A stretch of 64,000 nucleotides of DNA. It comes from CBDAQA01 sp965247815. Its GTDB lineage: Bacteria; Planctomycetota; Phycisphaerae; Tepidisphaerales; Tepidisphaeraceae. The stretch is from contig CBDFHW010000022.1 in assembly GCA_965247815.1 (NCBI GenBank), positions 124,001 to 188,000 on the forward strand. The letters run 5' to 3'. Position numbers and translations under genes: made by a program. A model generated the notes under the pieces. The model was given only the letters and a program-made list of their open reading frames with translations. It was not told the DNA's origin and did no database searches. Below, in pieces: positions 45,253-54,875 of this stretch (its first letter is position 1; each line of letters begins with the position of its first letter).

Positions 45253-45461
45253 ACTTTTATCGATCATCGTTCGACTCCAAAAAGTCGCTCGGTAATCGCG
45301 GAGTGGGCTTGCATGTCCATATTTGATCCCTTGTTTCGATAATGAATTGAATTTGGGCTTGTTTAGCCCTGAACCTCACCATCACAAAAGCACTCGCAAG
45401 AGTGCGCTCAATAGAGCAACCGAACACGGTTCGGTGACCCTTAACCGGGTCATCGAACCTT

Positions 45462-45571
45462 TGTTGGTGGCTATATCTGCAGGGTCATACCCGTTCCCAT
45501 TCCGAACACGGTCGTCAAGCCTGCAGAGCCGATGATACTGCGTCAGCGGGAAAGTAGGTCACTGCCAGCAT
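45462..45571 (+). rRNA. rrf: 5S ribosomal RNA
   Basis: About 110 nt with the characteristic CCCGTTCCCATTCCGAACAC block and GGGAAAGTAGGTCACTGCCA near the 3' end. The ends TGTTGGTGGC and ACTGCCAGCA pair as helix I. It lies 209 bases after the 23S gene with no tRNA in the spacer. The spacer itself contains two or three small hairpins. Confidence 0.95.
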
Positions 45572-45577
45572 TAAACT

Positions 45578-45616
45578 GAACCCCGGTCGTTGCAAAACGA
45601 TCGGGGTTCTTTTTTG
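45578..45616 (+). terminator. Rho-independent terminator of the rRNA unit
   Basis: The stem GAACCCCGGTCGTT pairs with AACGATCGGGGTTC, and six T follow. It starts 7 bases after the 5S gene. Confidence 0.9.
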
Positions 45617-45744
45617 GACACGCTTTTCACCCAGCTAGGTATCTTCTGGATCTCTAGCAGCTTCGCCGCGCGTCCGTCAATCACCTGCCAGGACTGGACT
45701 ACTTACTCACTGGTTTCGAAGTTCGCTCAGCGACGCACGATCCA

Positions 45745-46974
45745 TCAACCGGTTGTAATCCACGCAACCGTCTTATCCGCCAGACGGTCCAATGTGGCGA
45801 CTGACATTTCCAAGTGGGCTTCCCGCGTGTCTTCGATCTTGTTGTGCGAAATGCCTTTAAGGCTTTGCACAAATAGCATCACCGTCGGAACGCCGGCCCG
45901 GCAGACCTCGGCGGCGTCGTGCAGGGGTCCGCTCGGTAGTCGATAGGATGTTTTGCAGATCTCGCAGATCGCTTCGTCGCCCAGCTCGATCAGGTGTGGG
46001 TGGAACGGGAACGGCTGGATCGACCAGATCAGCTCCCAGCGAACGTCGATCTTTTCTTCCGCCGCAATTTTTTTGCTGAGTTGGACAGCTTCTTCATACA
46101 TCGATGCCAAGGTGGGCGCGTCCAGGTGTCGTTGGTCTAGCGTCATTTCAGCTTCACCGACGACGGCGGTCACGATGCCCGGGCGGGTCGTTACCCGGCC
46201 GACAGTGCAAACGCCTTTGTGCCGGTCGGCAATCTCGCGAATCGCCAGTTGCAATCTCGAAACGCCGGCTAAGGCGTCGCGACGTTTATTCATCGGCGTC
46301 GAACCGGAATGAGCGGCTTGACCCGTGAAATGGATTGCGTGTCGTTCCACGCCGAACGTCCCGAGCACAACCCCCATTGGCAGATTCAGACTTTCGAGTA
46401 CCGGGCCTTGCTCGATGTGCAGTTCCAAATACGCGGCCGCATTTGCTAATTCGTTGTGCGCCTCGGGCGCCTTGTCCAGATCGATGCCTTCCAGCTTCAG
46501 CGCGTCGGCAATTTTGATCCCGTCTTTGTCGGTGAGATGTCGAACTTCATCCGGAACCAGTGACCCCGAAGCCGCGCTGGATCCGAACAGGCTTCGTCCG
46601 AACCTCGCGCCTTCTTCGTCGGCCCAGTCGACAAGACGAATCGTCACCGGCGGGGTGCCGGTCTCGGCAAACCTCCGAAGCACTTCGAGGCCCGCGACCA
46701 CGTTCAAACAGCCGTCGAGCCACCCGCCGTCGGGGACCGAGTCGATATGCCCGCCGATCAGCAGTTCTCTGGGCGATTCACCCTTGAGGGTGGCCCAGAG
46801 GTTACCAGCCGCGTCCTGATGAACCTCGACGGGTAGCGTTGAGAGTTTGCCGCGCAGCCACCGCCGGGCCGCCGCCCAAGTGGGGGTGAACGCGACGCGC
46901 TGGGCGCCGTCGGCGTTTCCGGTCAGTTCGCGAAGTTCCTTCAGTTCTGTGATCGTTCGGGTGGGATTCAGCAT
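45745..46974 (-). CDS. M20-family amidohydrolase (allantoate amidohydrolase / N-carbamoyl-L-amino acid hydrolase type)
   Basis: The 409-residue zinc hydrolase has the metal sites of the family: GGHIDSVPDGGWLDG (His, Asp), WADEEGARFG (Glu pair), HIEQGPVLE, the signature of the allantoate/carbamoylase branch, SGPLHDAAEV and GISHNKIED. The dimerisation domain lies in the middle. It hydrolyses ureido or carbamoyl amide bonds, in purine or hydantoin degradation; the exact substrate cannot be decided. I start it at the ATG at 46974 (MLNPTRTITELKELRELTG) because the N-terminal helix begins there; the longer ORF from 47022 starts inside a repeat. It is a single gene facing the rRNA terminator. Confidence 0.9.
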   Translation of the reverse strand: MLNPTRTITELKELRELTGNADGAQRVAFTPTWAAARRWLRGKLSTLPVEVHQDAAGNLWATLKGESPRELLIGGHIDSVPDGGWLDGCLNVVAGLEVLRRFAETGTPPVTIRLVDWADEEGARFGRSLFGSSAASGSLVPDEVRHLTDKDGIKIADALKLEGIDLDKAPEAHNELANAAAYLELHIEQGPVLESLNLPMGVVLGTFGVERHAIHFTGQAAHSGSTPMNKRRDALAGVSRLQLAIREIADRHKGVCTVGRVTTRPGIVTAVVGEAEMTLDQRHLDAPTLASMYEEAVQLSKKIAAEEKIDVRWELIWSIQPFPFHPHLIELGDEAICEICKTSYRLPSGPLHDAAEVCRAGVPTVMLFVQSLKGISHNKIEDTREAHLEMSVATLDRLADKTVAWITTG

Positions 46975-47000
46975 TAACGGCTCTTGGAAGGGTCGATTCG

Positions 47001-47031
47001 CACCACAGGGTTGCTGAAGCAACCCCGCCTG
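47001..47031. repeat. Short palindromic repeat, family F
   Basis: CACAGGGTTGCTGAAGCAAC followed by CCCGCCTG is the reverse complement of the copy at 2278-2305, with one base changed. It lies between the amidohydrolase start and the next gene's stop. Confidence 0.65.
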
Positions 47032-47038
47032 AAGCTTG

Positions 47039-47689
47039 TTACTTGGTGAACGTCACCGATTTTACATACGGGCGGTCGGTCAGGGTTTGGCCGATCTCGC
47101 CCTTGTCGCGTTTGTATAACACATAGGTCTTGGTTTTTCCGTCATCGTCGGTGACGTAAAGCGGGGCGACGATGCCGCCTTCGACAACCGTCCCGTCGGT
47201 CAGTGTCAGCTTGTAGCTGGTCTCACGCGCGGGATAGCTTCGACCGCTGTAGACCTTGATATCGCTGCCGGATTCTTTGAAATTCCATTCCTTTTCCTGC
47301 CGCTCCCAAACGACCGATGCCTCGGCTTTCTCGACCATCGCGATCGGAACGTCGGTGTAATCTTTCTGAGCTTCCACCCAGACCCGGATCGGTTTCTCGG
47401 CCGTGGTGGCGATCTTTCCCTTTACCGTCTTTCCGTCGCTCAGTGTGATCGTCCCCGGGCGTGCTTCTTCCGGCTCGTCCTGATTTTTTAACGGGTTTGC
47501 GCCGACCGCCGGTTCGGTCGCGGCGGGAGCAGTCGTCGGCTTTTTAGAAAATCCAAGGATCGAGTCCATCGCCCGATCAGTGGTCGGCGGGGCGGCGACG
47601 CAGACGGCGGTCGACAGCAAAATCATAAGGGCGACCTCTCGCGCTAGCGGCGAGCGGTTCGGCTTGGTCCTGCGGTGGGGATAACGCAT
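47039..47689 (-). CDS. Exported protein of unknown function
   Basis: A 216-residue protein with a twin-arginine-rich start followed by a signal-type helix (LAREVALMILLSTAVCVAA). A Pro/Ala-rich linker leads to two beta-type repeats: GTITLSDGKTVKGKIATTAE and YKLTLTDGTVVEGGIVAP. These look like small SH3/Sm-like or DUF6931-type beta units. Similar LSDGxxVxGKI strands occur in the TPR protein at 26121 (TLVTTTGQILIGKV), so both may share a planctomycete extracytoplasmic beta domain. It is divergent from tilS, with 31 bases between starts. I cannot name a function. Confidence 0.7.
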   Translation of the reverse strand: MRYPHRRTKPNRSPLAREVALMILLSTAVCVAAPPTTDRAMDSILGFSKKPTTAPAATEPAVGANPLKNQDEPEEARPGTITLSDGKTVKGKIATTAEKPIRVWVEAQKDYTDVPIAMVEKAEASVVWERQEKEWNFKESGSDIKVYSGRSYPARETSYKLTLTDGTVVEGGIVAPLYVTDDDGKTKTYVLYKRDKGEIGQTLTDRPYVKSVTFTK

Positions 47690-47720
47690 CGAGGTTTCTC
47701 CGGTGTAACATCATACAACG

Positions 47721-48746
47721 ATGTACGACCGACCGTTGCAGACTTCGATCACCACACTGCGATCGGCCGTCGCGTCGGTGCCGTTGGGCAAATGGGGCGT
47801 CGGCGTCAGCGGCGGGGCGGACAGCGTCGCACTGCTGCTCCTGCTCCGCGAATTCACCTCCGCAAGTTTGCACGTGATCCATCTCGATCACGAAACCCGC
47901 GACGGGGAAAGCGCGGCCGATGCCGAGTTCGTCATTGATCTTTGCCGGTCGCTGGGGATGCCGGTTTGCGTCGAAAAGCGGAACGTTGTCGAGGCGCGGA
48001 GCACGGATCTCCCAAAAAATGTGGCGGCCCGGTTTCGAAAGGCCAGGTTCGAATTGTTTCGGTCGGTAGTAGCCGCCGAATCTTTGGACGGCGTGATTCT
48101 CGCCCACCATGCCGACGACCGGACTGAAACAGTGATGCAGCGGATCCTGCGCGGCAGCGGCCCGGGCGCCGTGCAAGGCATGTCGCCTGCGTCGGTGGTC
48201 GACGGACTGCAAATCCTGCGGCCACTGCTGGCAGTGCGGAGCGAGAAATTACGCGATTTTTTAATTTCGCGCGGTCAGGCCTGGCGAGAGGATCAGAGCA
48301 ACGCGTCCGACAGATATCTCCGCAATCGATTGCGCCGCTGGCTTGCTGAGCAACCGCAGATGCACGAGACCGTGTTGCGGATCGCCGAACAAAGCGGTCG
48401 ACTGAAGGTCTGGCTCGACGCACATTCTCCCGAGTTATCCGGCACCTTTTCCGCGGAAAAACTGGCAGGCCTGTGTGATCCCCTTGCCCGGCACGCCGGC
48501 GCGAAATGGCTCGCCCGGGCGGGTGTCCCGCACGATCAATTGACCCGGGACGTGGTCGAACGGCTGGTGAATATGGCGACCGATGTCGCGTCTTCACCCC
48601 GGGTCCACTTCCCGGGCAGCATCCTCGTTTCCCGAAGCCGGGGCGTTATTAAGGTGTGTGACGTGTGTAAGGCGGCGGCTCAACCGGCGGTTAAAACCGC
48701 CCAGCTCGACAGCCCGAACGCGGTCGCGGACGACAGCGTCCGGTAA
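47721..48746 (+). CDS. tilS: tRNA(Ile)-lysidine synthetase
   Basis: The 341-residue PP-loop enzyme modifies C34 of the CAU-anticodon tRNA-Ile to lysidine, making it read AUA. The ATP-pyrophosphatase loop is SGGADS (30-35). The family motifs HVIHLDHETRDGESAADAEF and LAHHADDRTETVMQRILRGSG are intact, as is LRPLLAVRSEKLRDFL with the DQSNASDRYLRNRLR motif that follows. The C-terminal part is shorter than in E. coli TilS (432), so the third domain is reduced. The ATG at 47721 is the natural start. Confidence 0.95.
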   Translation: MYDRPLQTSITTLRSAVASVPLGKWGVGVSGGADSVALLLLLREFTSASLHVIHLDHETRDGESAADAEFVIDLCRSLGMPVCVEKRNVVEARSTDLPKNVAARFRKARFELFRSVVAAESLDGVILAHHADDRTETVMQRILRGSGPGAVQGMSPASVVDGLQILRPLLAVRSEKLRDFLISRGQAWREDQSNASDRYLRNRLRRWLAEQPQMHETVLRIAEQSGRLKVWLDAHSPELSGTFSAEKLAGLCDPLARHAGAKWLARAGVPHDQLTRDVVERLVNMATDVASSPRVHFPGSILVSRSRGVIKVCDVCKAAAQPAVKTAQLDSPNAVADDSVR

Positions 48747-48908
48747 CTTTCGACCGTCGCCGACAAACTCGGTTCAGCCGACGCAGAGTTAGGATATACT
48801 GCTGAAACTTCCGGCCGGCCGGGGCGTAAGATGGTTTGAACACCACGGTTGCTTGTGGCACAATACGTTGTCAGTTGACCGACAGTGCAACGTCGAACAG
48901 GAATCTGC

Positions 48909-49640
48909 ATGCTTCTCCAGACGAACAGTTATATTGTCCCCAAGGAAAAGCGTGCGGAGCACAGCCGGATCATCCGGCGATTTCGTCAAACGTTGCGGCG
49001 GCTCGGTTGCGATCATTTCGAAGTTTACGAGCAAGTCGGGTCTAACTGGAGCAATTCCGAATCCGCCGGTCGGTACGTACAGATTCTGCGGTTCGTCGAT
49101 CGCAAACATCAGCTGTCAGTGCAATCCGCCGAGCGAGTGGATCCGTCGGCCCAGGCGGTGATTGCGGATTTCTGTGAACTGATCAACTTCCCGTACCAAC
49201 AGCAGCAGGGGCTGTTCGCCGTCGGTTTCTACACCAGCGTGTTGCCGGTGATGCCCAAACGCGGCACGCGTGGCGAGTTGATCTCGACCGTCGAACACGA
49301 AGTGATCGACGACCCCGAGGCGGAAAATCTCGGCAATGAAGACGACGGTTTGGACGAAACTGAAAATGGCAACGGGGAACTGACTGCCGCCGCCGGCGTC
49401 GACGAGCTTTCCCCCGCCGCGGCCAGGACTGAAGACGAAATCGTTCACCCCGAACTGATCGACCAGGCGTTGTCGGACGAACCGAAAACCACGCTGCATG
49501 ATAAGTTCATGGATTTCCCCTCTTCGGAAGAACCCGAAGACCGGGCCAACGGGTTTATCGAAGCCGAGGTCGTCGACACCAAGCACGACGACGAAGCACA
49601 CCCGGACGTTAAAAAATCCGAAGAACACGCACCCTGGTAA
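48909..49640 (+). CDS. Unknown protein with a long acidic tail
   Basis: The 243-residue protein has a folded front half (about 1-120: YIVPKEKRAEHSRIIRRFRQ, then LRRLGCDHFEVYEQVGSNWS and RYVQILRFVDRKHQ). This resembles the monooxygenase/NIPSNAP-like alpha-beta fold, but I cannot prove it. The back half is very acidic and likely disordered (EAENLGNEDDGLDETENGNG). The first part begins at the ATG at 48909, 25 residues before a conserved-looking block. There is no signal peptide. It precedes the small exported protein at 49674 by 33 bases. Confidence 0.65.
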   Translation: MLLQTNSYIVPKEKRAEHSRIIRRFRQTLRRLGCDHFEVYEQVGSNWSNSESAGRYVQILRFVDRKHQLSVQSAERVDPSAQAVIADFCELINFPYQQQQGLFAVGFYTSVLPVMPKRGTRGELISTVEHEVIDDPEAENLGNEDDGLDETENGNGELTAAAGVDELSPAAARTEDEIVHPELIDQALSDEPKTTLHDKFMDFPSSEEPEDRANGFIEAEVVDTKHDDEAHPDVKKSEEHAPW

Positions 49641-49673
49641 GAGTAACCCCGCCACTCACCAATTGGAAAACCG

Positions 49674-49988
49674 ATGAAGCAACTCATACGGTCACTCACC
49701 TTGATCCTGCTGGTCGGGGGGTGGACGCTGGCGTCGGCTGCTGTGGTGTTAGTTCGCACGCCGAACAATTTCGTGCTGCTGCCCAAGGCACGGCTCGGGT
49801 ATCACGAAACCTATCTCGACACCCGTAAATGGACGATCGTCGACGACCGTTCCCATGCCGAATTGGTCGACCGTTTAATTCATATGGGCCGGGCCGACGT
49901 GCTTTCCCACACTGTTAATTTGAACGGCCCCGCGGCAACGGTTCGACTCGCAGACGCCGTCGCGCATCCGTTGACGTCGGTGCCGTGA
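49674..49988 (+). CDS. Small exported or membrane protein of unknown function
   Basis: The 104 residues begin with a signal peptide or anchor (LIRSLTLILLVGGWTLASAA). The rest has a predicted beta-alpha pattern (RLGYHETYLDTRKWTIVDDR) with no motif I know. It starts at the ATG at 49674 and lies in a same-strand series with the genes on either side, but the spacings (33 and 17 bases) leave cotranscription open. Confidence 0.6.
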   Translation: MKQLIRSLTLILLVGGWTLASAAVVLVRTPNNFVLLPKARLGYHETYLDTRKWTIVDDRSHAELVDRLIHMGRADVLSHTVNLNGPAATVRLADAVAHPLTSVP

Positions 49989-50005
49989 CGATGTCTGATC
50001 GGTGA

Positions 50006-50956
50006 ATGCGAAAATCTTCCGCCGTGATCGGGCTCTTACTTCTGGTCGGAATGAGCAATGCCGCAAGGGCAGAAAACCCGTCGCTGGTAGCGGTCGACGC
50101 CGACGCGTTCGGCAAGTGCGTTGACGCCGACGCGACGGTGACAAAGGTCGCGAGCGGGATGCATTTTCTCGAAGGCCCGGTCTGGATGCCGGCCGGGTAT
50201 TTGCTGTTCAGTGACAACGCATTCGATCGCATTCACAAATACACGCCCGCGGACGGCGTCACGATCTTCCGCGAACCCAGTCACGCGACTAACGGCAACA
50301 CCACCGACAATCAGGGCCGGTTGATCTCCTGCGAGCAGGGCATCCGCAGTGTGACCCGGACCGAAGCCAACGGGTCGATCACGGTGCTGGTCGATAAATT
50401 CGAAGGCAAGCGGTTCAACTCGCCCAACGACGTGGTCGTGAAGTCCGACGACAGCGTCTGGTTCACCGACCCGCCATACGGGGTGCCCAAGGGTCAGAAG
50501 CGTGAGATCGATCATCAATGGGTGTACCGTCTCGACCCGGCGACCAAGCTGGTGTCGGCCGTTGTCACCGACATGGACATGCCCAACGGCCTTTGCTTTA
50601 ACCCCGATGAAAAACGGCTGTACGTCGCGGATTCCGGCAAGCCCCGGCACGTCCGCGTGTACGACATCAACACCGACCACACCGCGACCAACGGCCGGGT
50701 GTTTTGCACCCTCGACAAAGGCGTGCCCGACGGCATGCGGATCGACAAAGCCGGCCGGTTATGGACTTCCGCCGGCGATGGCATTCAGATTTTCGCGCCG
50801 GAGGGAAAATTGATCGGTCGGATCCTGGTTCCCGAATCGCCGGCCAATCTCTGCTTCGGCGGGGCAGACGGGCACACGCTTTGGATCACCGCGCGACACA
50901 GCCTGTACAAAATCGAAGTTAAAGTCCACCCCGCTCGAACTATTGTCCTGCACTGA
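50006..50956 (+). CDS. SMP-30/gluconolactonase-family exported lactonase
   Basis: A 316-residue six-bladed beta-propeller protein with a signal peptide (SSAVIGLLLLVGMSNAARA). Conserved pieces are GMHFLEGPVWMPAGYLLFSD, carrying the metal-binding Glu; TTDNQGRLISCEQG; RFNSPNDVVVKSDDSVWFTD, carrying the Asn and Asp ligands; and MPNGLCFNPDEKRLYVADSG. It probably hydrolyses a sugar lactone in the periplasm, with a calcium or other divalent ion. The exact substrate is unknown. It starts at the ATG at 50006, 17 bases after the preceding stop. The lower-GC gene at 51077 follows. Confidence 0.88.
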   Translation: MRKSSAVIGLLLLVGMSNAARAENPSLVAVDADAFGKCVDADATVTKVASGMHFLEGPVWMPAGYLLFSDNAFDRIHKYTPADGVTIFREPSHATNGNTTDNQGRLISCEQGIRSVTRTEANGSITVLVDKFEGKRFNSPNDVVVKSDDSVWFTDPPYGVPKGQKREIDHQWVYRLDPATKLVSAVVTDMDMPNGLCFNPDEKRLYVADSGKPRHVRVYDINTDHTATNGRVFCTLDKGVPDGMRIDKAGRLWTSAGDGIQIFAPEGKLIGRILVPESPANLCFGGADGHTLWITARHSLYKIEVKVHPARTIVLH

Positions 50957-51076
50957 ATACCTCGCAGAATAATCGGATTTCTCATTGACCGTTTCACTCG
51001 CCGCCGCCCAAAATTTAGCGTCGCAATGTTTAATTTTGGTTTTCTTCATCCAGTCATTCGATAGGGGGAGTGAAAA

Positions 51077-53203
51077 ATGTTCAAGAACTGCCAACGTTCG
51101 CGTTTCATCCGAGTTGTGAGGTCGGAACCTCTTGAACGTCGACAGTTGCTGTCAACGTCAATTGCTCTTGAAGGAACTACAGGAAACGACAGCTTTCTTG
51201 TTTCTTTCAATGCAAGCTCTATGCAATACGATTTTTCGGGCGGGGTTACCGCCCCGAGTTCTATATCCGCAACTGGCTTTGCTGGTTTTAATCTCGTCGG
51301 TAGCGGCGGCAGCGATACTCTGACGATTGTCGGAGGAAGCCCTACGCTTTTAGATAATATTGGCACCGATGGTAGCAGTTTTAGCGTAACCGTTTCCGCC
51401 GGAACTTTTGGGCTTAATTCGACGGAAGACGTCTCTGCCCTATCCGTCAGTTTAGGAGCAACGGTGCGGATGCTTGGTACGGGGCACCCGTTAACCCTGT
51501 CCTCGCTCACTTTTGCCGGTTCGTCCGACGCATGGCAGGGCCAACTTGACCTTGGTAGTAATGATCTTATCGTTCACGGTGGCGACGTGTCGGTGCTTTC
51601 GAATCAGATAAAGAGCGGTTTTAACCGAGGAACTTGGAGTGGTACCGGCATAAATAGCTCCGTTGCCGCAGGTGATCCGACCCGGCTTGCCGCTATAGGC
51701 ATTTCCTCGAATAGTGACGGGAGTGGCAACGCTATCTAAAACGCATTCAGCGGTCGAACGGCAGTAGCAATGGATGCTCTCATCAAGAACACTCTTTTTG
51801 GTGACGCCAACCTCGATGGTCGCGTGGACGGCAGTGACTACACGAAAATCGACAATGGATTTAACAGCCCGCTCTCCGGCTGGTCTAACGGCGACTTCAA
51901 CTACGATGGCCTGATTAATGGCTCTGATTACACCTTGATAGATAACGCATTTAACACTCAGGTAGGTTCGCCAGCCCCCATAACCCTCACGGCACCGACG
52001 ACCGCCGAAATTGATTTAGCATGGTCAGACACATCGGGACCAACCGTTGAAGGGTACGACGTTTTCCGTTCTACCACTTTCGGCTTCACGCCCGATGACT
52101 CCAACTTCCTGATCTTCAACCCTGATCCGAACTTTCAAGACAGCGGGTTGCTGCCCTCAACGACATACTATTACAACGTTCAGGCCGTTCATCAGGACGG
52201 CAGTCTGACGCCGGTCGCTTCGAATGTTTCGGCCACTACACTGACCTCTGACACCATCGCGCCCTTGCAGCCCACCGATCTCATCGGTGAGGGAGTTAGC
52301 AGCAGTGATGTGAATCTTAGCTGGACCGACAACAGCAATAATGAAACTGGATTTTTGATCGAATATGCGCACTCGGGGCAAGGCGATTGGACCGTCGCCA
52401 AAATAGCGCCGCCCCATACCACCGGCGATACGGTTTATCTCCTCAACGACGGCACCGACTACGACTTCCGCGTAACTGCTATGAACAGCGTCCAAACAAC
52501 CGCGGCCGCAGGTATCTTGCCCGCAGTCTCTCCAGCAACAACCACCTCACCGACAACCACGGCAACAACTCAATCGATCAACGGCAAAACGGTATTCATT
52601 GCAATCATCGGCGGTAATTTTCAGAACCAAGCAAAGCTTAACACTGGATTCGGGCTCGGCGCGCTTGCAAAGGTTTTGAACAATGGACAGCACCCGGAGT
52701 TTGATGTGCATGTCTTTGCAAGCTATCTCCAGGAAAATATTAATGATAACGGAACCGGTTATGCGCTTCGTGAGGTAAACGCGGCATTCGCGAAGGGCGT
52801 GCGTCTTTGGTCGCTTATTGGCTACAGCCACGGAGCTGGCAGCGCATTTAATCTCGATCAGCAAGTGCACGCCGCCGACGTACTTCATCAACCCGTGCCA
52901 TTGAAGCTTTCGTATTCGGCTTACGTTCAAGGGGTGAGCCACAATTTTGCCTTCGATCTAGCTTCGCAGAGCACGCCGCCAGTTGATAGCAAAATGAATG
53001 GCAACTTTTTTTCAAACTGGTACGAAAACAACGATACAATCGGTGTACACGCACCCATATCAGTCGCGTCACAAAATCATCACGTACTTGCCAACGATGA
53101 CGGAAGTACGGTTCTCCATACAACAATAGATAAACAGCAGCTTAACCTTATATCGCCGCTGGCGATGGAGGCAACTGATCAGATTGTTACAAGAGGCGGT
53201 TGA
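51077..53203 (+). pseudogene. Surface protein gene interrupted by one in-frame stop codon
   Basis: Codons 51077-51736 and 51740-53203 are in the same frame; only TAA at 51737-51739 separates them. The front part has the planctomycetal LERRQLLS motif and GSGGSDTLTIVGG-like strands. The back part has two dockerin-like calcium loops (GDANLDGRVDGSDYTKID, GDFNYDGLINGSDYTLID), fibronectin-III-like repeats, and a C-terminal region with GYSHGAG, a G-x-S-x-G elbow as in lipases. The protein at 13738 has the matching junction QIYGT where this one has AI-stop-NAF, so the stop probably replaced a Tyr codon. Base composition is lower in GC than the neighbours. The start has GGGGGAG 6 bases upstream. Confidence 0.78.
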
Positions 53204-53233
53204 TATGGCTTCTTGAATCTATGGATTTAAGCA

Positions 53234-53845
53234 ATGCGAAAGATGATAATTGTATCACAATGGATCAGCTTCATAGCGCTTGTTGTTACTGGCGTTTTCT
53301 GGGTGAAAAGCTATCAATATTTCCTCGAATTGCCCGGTGTAGTTCAAATATCATTAAAAGATTCGCAATCAGTATTTATCGTTTCGCACCAAGGCCGTAT
53401 AGACCTCGCAAGGCAGTGGATTACTCCCCCGCTACCTGATAAGCTACACGGCAGAGCTTATTCGACCGGTTATGGCTCATTCGCGGTTACAATGCCAAAC
53501 TCGTCGCAAGCAGGTGGTTGCACCCTTCTTACCAGTTTTCCACAACAAAACGACCTTGGGTATGGTTTTTTGGGAGTGGGCGAGCAGCTATGTTTTATGG
53601 GACGTGGTAACCAAAAACCGAGCCTTGTCACGGGGCATTTTGCAAAGATCACCATACCATTTTGGTCCCCAACGTTATTGTTCTGCTCTTCGACGATTTT
53701 TTTCATGTCAAGCAGGTTTTACAGATGGCGCAAACGTTCTAGAGGATTTTGCGGGACGTGCGGCTATGACCTTCGCGCTTCACCAGAGCGTTGTCCAGAA
53801 TGCGGAACCGTGACTACCACGGTTCAAAAAAAGGCCTTCGCTTGA
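53234..53845 (+). CDS. Membrane protein with a C-terminal zinc ribbon
   Basis: The 203-residue protein has an N-terminal helix (IVSQWISFIALVVTGVFWV) and a second one (IPFWSPTLLFCSSTIFFMSS). It ends with a zinc ribbon CGTCGYDLRASPERCPEC, one of the most recognisable planctomycete tail sequences. The ribbon faces the cytoplasm if the two-helix topology holds. The function is unknown. It shares the lower-GC composition of the broken gene upstream and starts 31 bases after it. Confidence 0.75.
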   Translation: MRKMIIVSQWISFIALVVTGVFWVKSYQYFLELPGVVQISLKDSQSVFIVSHQGRIDLARQWITPPLPDKLHGRAYSTGYGSFAVTMPNSSQAGGCTLLTSFPQQNDLGYGFLGVGEQLCFMGRGNQKPSLVTGHFAKITIPFWSPTLLFCSSTIFFMSSRFYRWRKRSRGFCGTCGYDLRASPERCPECGTVTTTVQKKAFA

Positions 53846-53882
53846 ACAATTTATCTCGCTGAGATTGTGTCGTCCCGACAAA

Positions 53883-54809
53883 ATGCAGCTTTTTTTGTAC
53901 ACTCGTGGCGTGTCACACGCGAGCCGATATCTCGATCCAGCGCTAGTCGAGCAGCTCAATCACCTGCAAATGGCTGCACGAAGCGTCGTCGAAGGCTCCG
54001 CAACCGGGTTGCACCGCAGTCAGCTGAAGGGCGCGAGCGTCGAATTTCGTCAGCATCGGGCGTACGTGCCGGGTGATGAACCGCGACGGCTGGACTGGCG
54101 CATCCTGGCCCGTACCGATCGGCCGTTCATCAAGGAATACGACGAAGAGACGAACCTTCGTTGCCTGCTGCTTCTCGACGGAAGTGGGTCGATGTCTTAC
54201 GGGCCGAAAACGTCTGCGGCGGCCAACAAGTTTGACTATTCAGCAAGGCTGGTTGCGGCGCTGGCGTATCTGATGCTCGCTTCGACCGAAAGCGTCGGCT
54301 TCGCGGTGATGTCCAACAGGCTGTCTCAATGGCTGACTCCCCGCACCGGGTCGAAGCAACTGTCGCGAGTAACCAGTGCGATGGATCTGGCGCTGCCGCG
54401 TGGGCCGATGGATCTAAGAAAGTCGACGGAAGAAGCCGCAAGCCGACTCGGTCGACGGGCACTGGTCGTGGTGGTCTCCGATTTTTTCACGCCGCCGAAG
54501 ATCGTTCGTGACGCGCTCGCGCGGTTCAGGCACGACCGGCACGAACTGATTTGTCTCCGCGTGCTGCACCCGGACGAACTGAACTTCCCGTTCAAAACCT
54601 GGTCCCGGTTCGCGGGGTTTGAAGGCGAGCCGGCCCGGCTCTGCGAACCGGCGATGCTGCGGTCGGCCTACCAGGCCAACTTCGAGCGACACGACCACGA
54701 GCTCCGGCAGGCGATCCGGTCGACCTCGGCCGAATTTTTCCAGTTCGTCACGGATCGGCCGTTGATCGAGTCGGTCACTCATTTTTTACGGTCAAGGGCG
54801 TCGCCGTAA
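53883..54809 (+). CDS. DUF58 protein with von Willebrand A fold
   Basis: The 308-residue protein has the DUF58 signature: RSQLKGASVEFRQHRAYVPG, then DEPRRLDWRILARTDRPFIK and EYDEETNLRCLLLLDGSGSM. The metal-ion-dependent adhesion site is intact (D-G-S-G-S). DUF58 proteins usually work with a MoxR AAA ATPase and Bat proteins in envelope-stress or chaperone-like functions. A BatA-like gene follows 66 bases later; a MoxR gene is not in the window. The start is uncertain (ATG at 53883, or a GTG at about 53910). Confidence 0.88.
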   Translation: MQLFLYTRGVSHASRYLDPALVEQLNHLQMAARSVVEGSATGLHRSQLKGASVEFRQHRAYVPGDEPRRLDWRILARTDRPFIKEYDEETNLRCLLLLDGSGSMSYGPKTSAAANKFDYSARLVAALAYLMLASTESVGFAVMSNRLSQWLTPRTGSKQLSRVTSAMDLALPRGPMDLRKSTEEAASRLGRRALVVVVSDFFTPPKIVRDALARFRHDRHELICLRVLHPDELNFPFKTWSRFAGFEGEPARLCEPAMLRSAYQANFERHDHELRQAIRSTSAEFFQFVTDRPLIESVTHFLRSRASP

Positions 54810-54875
54810 ATCGTCGCATGGTTGCGTCGATGCACTGATCTTTGCCCTGATGATCCTCTAAGGAAATCGAACCGC

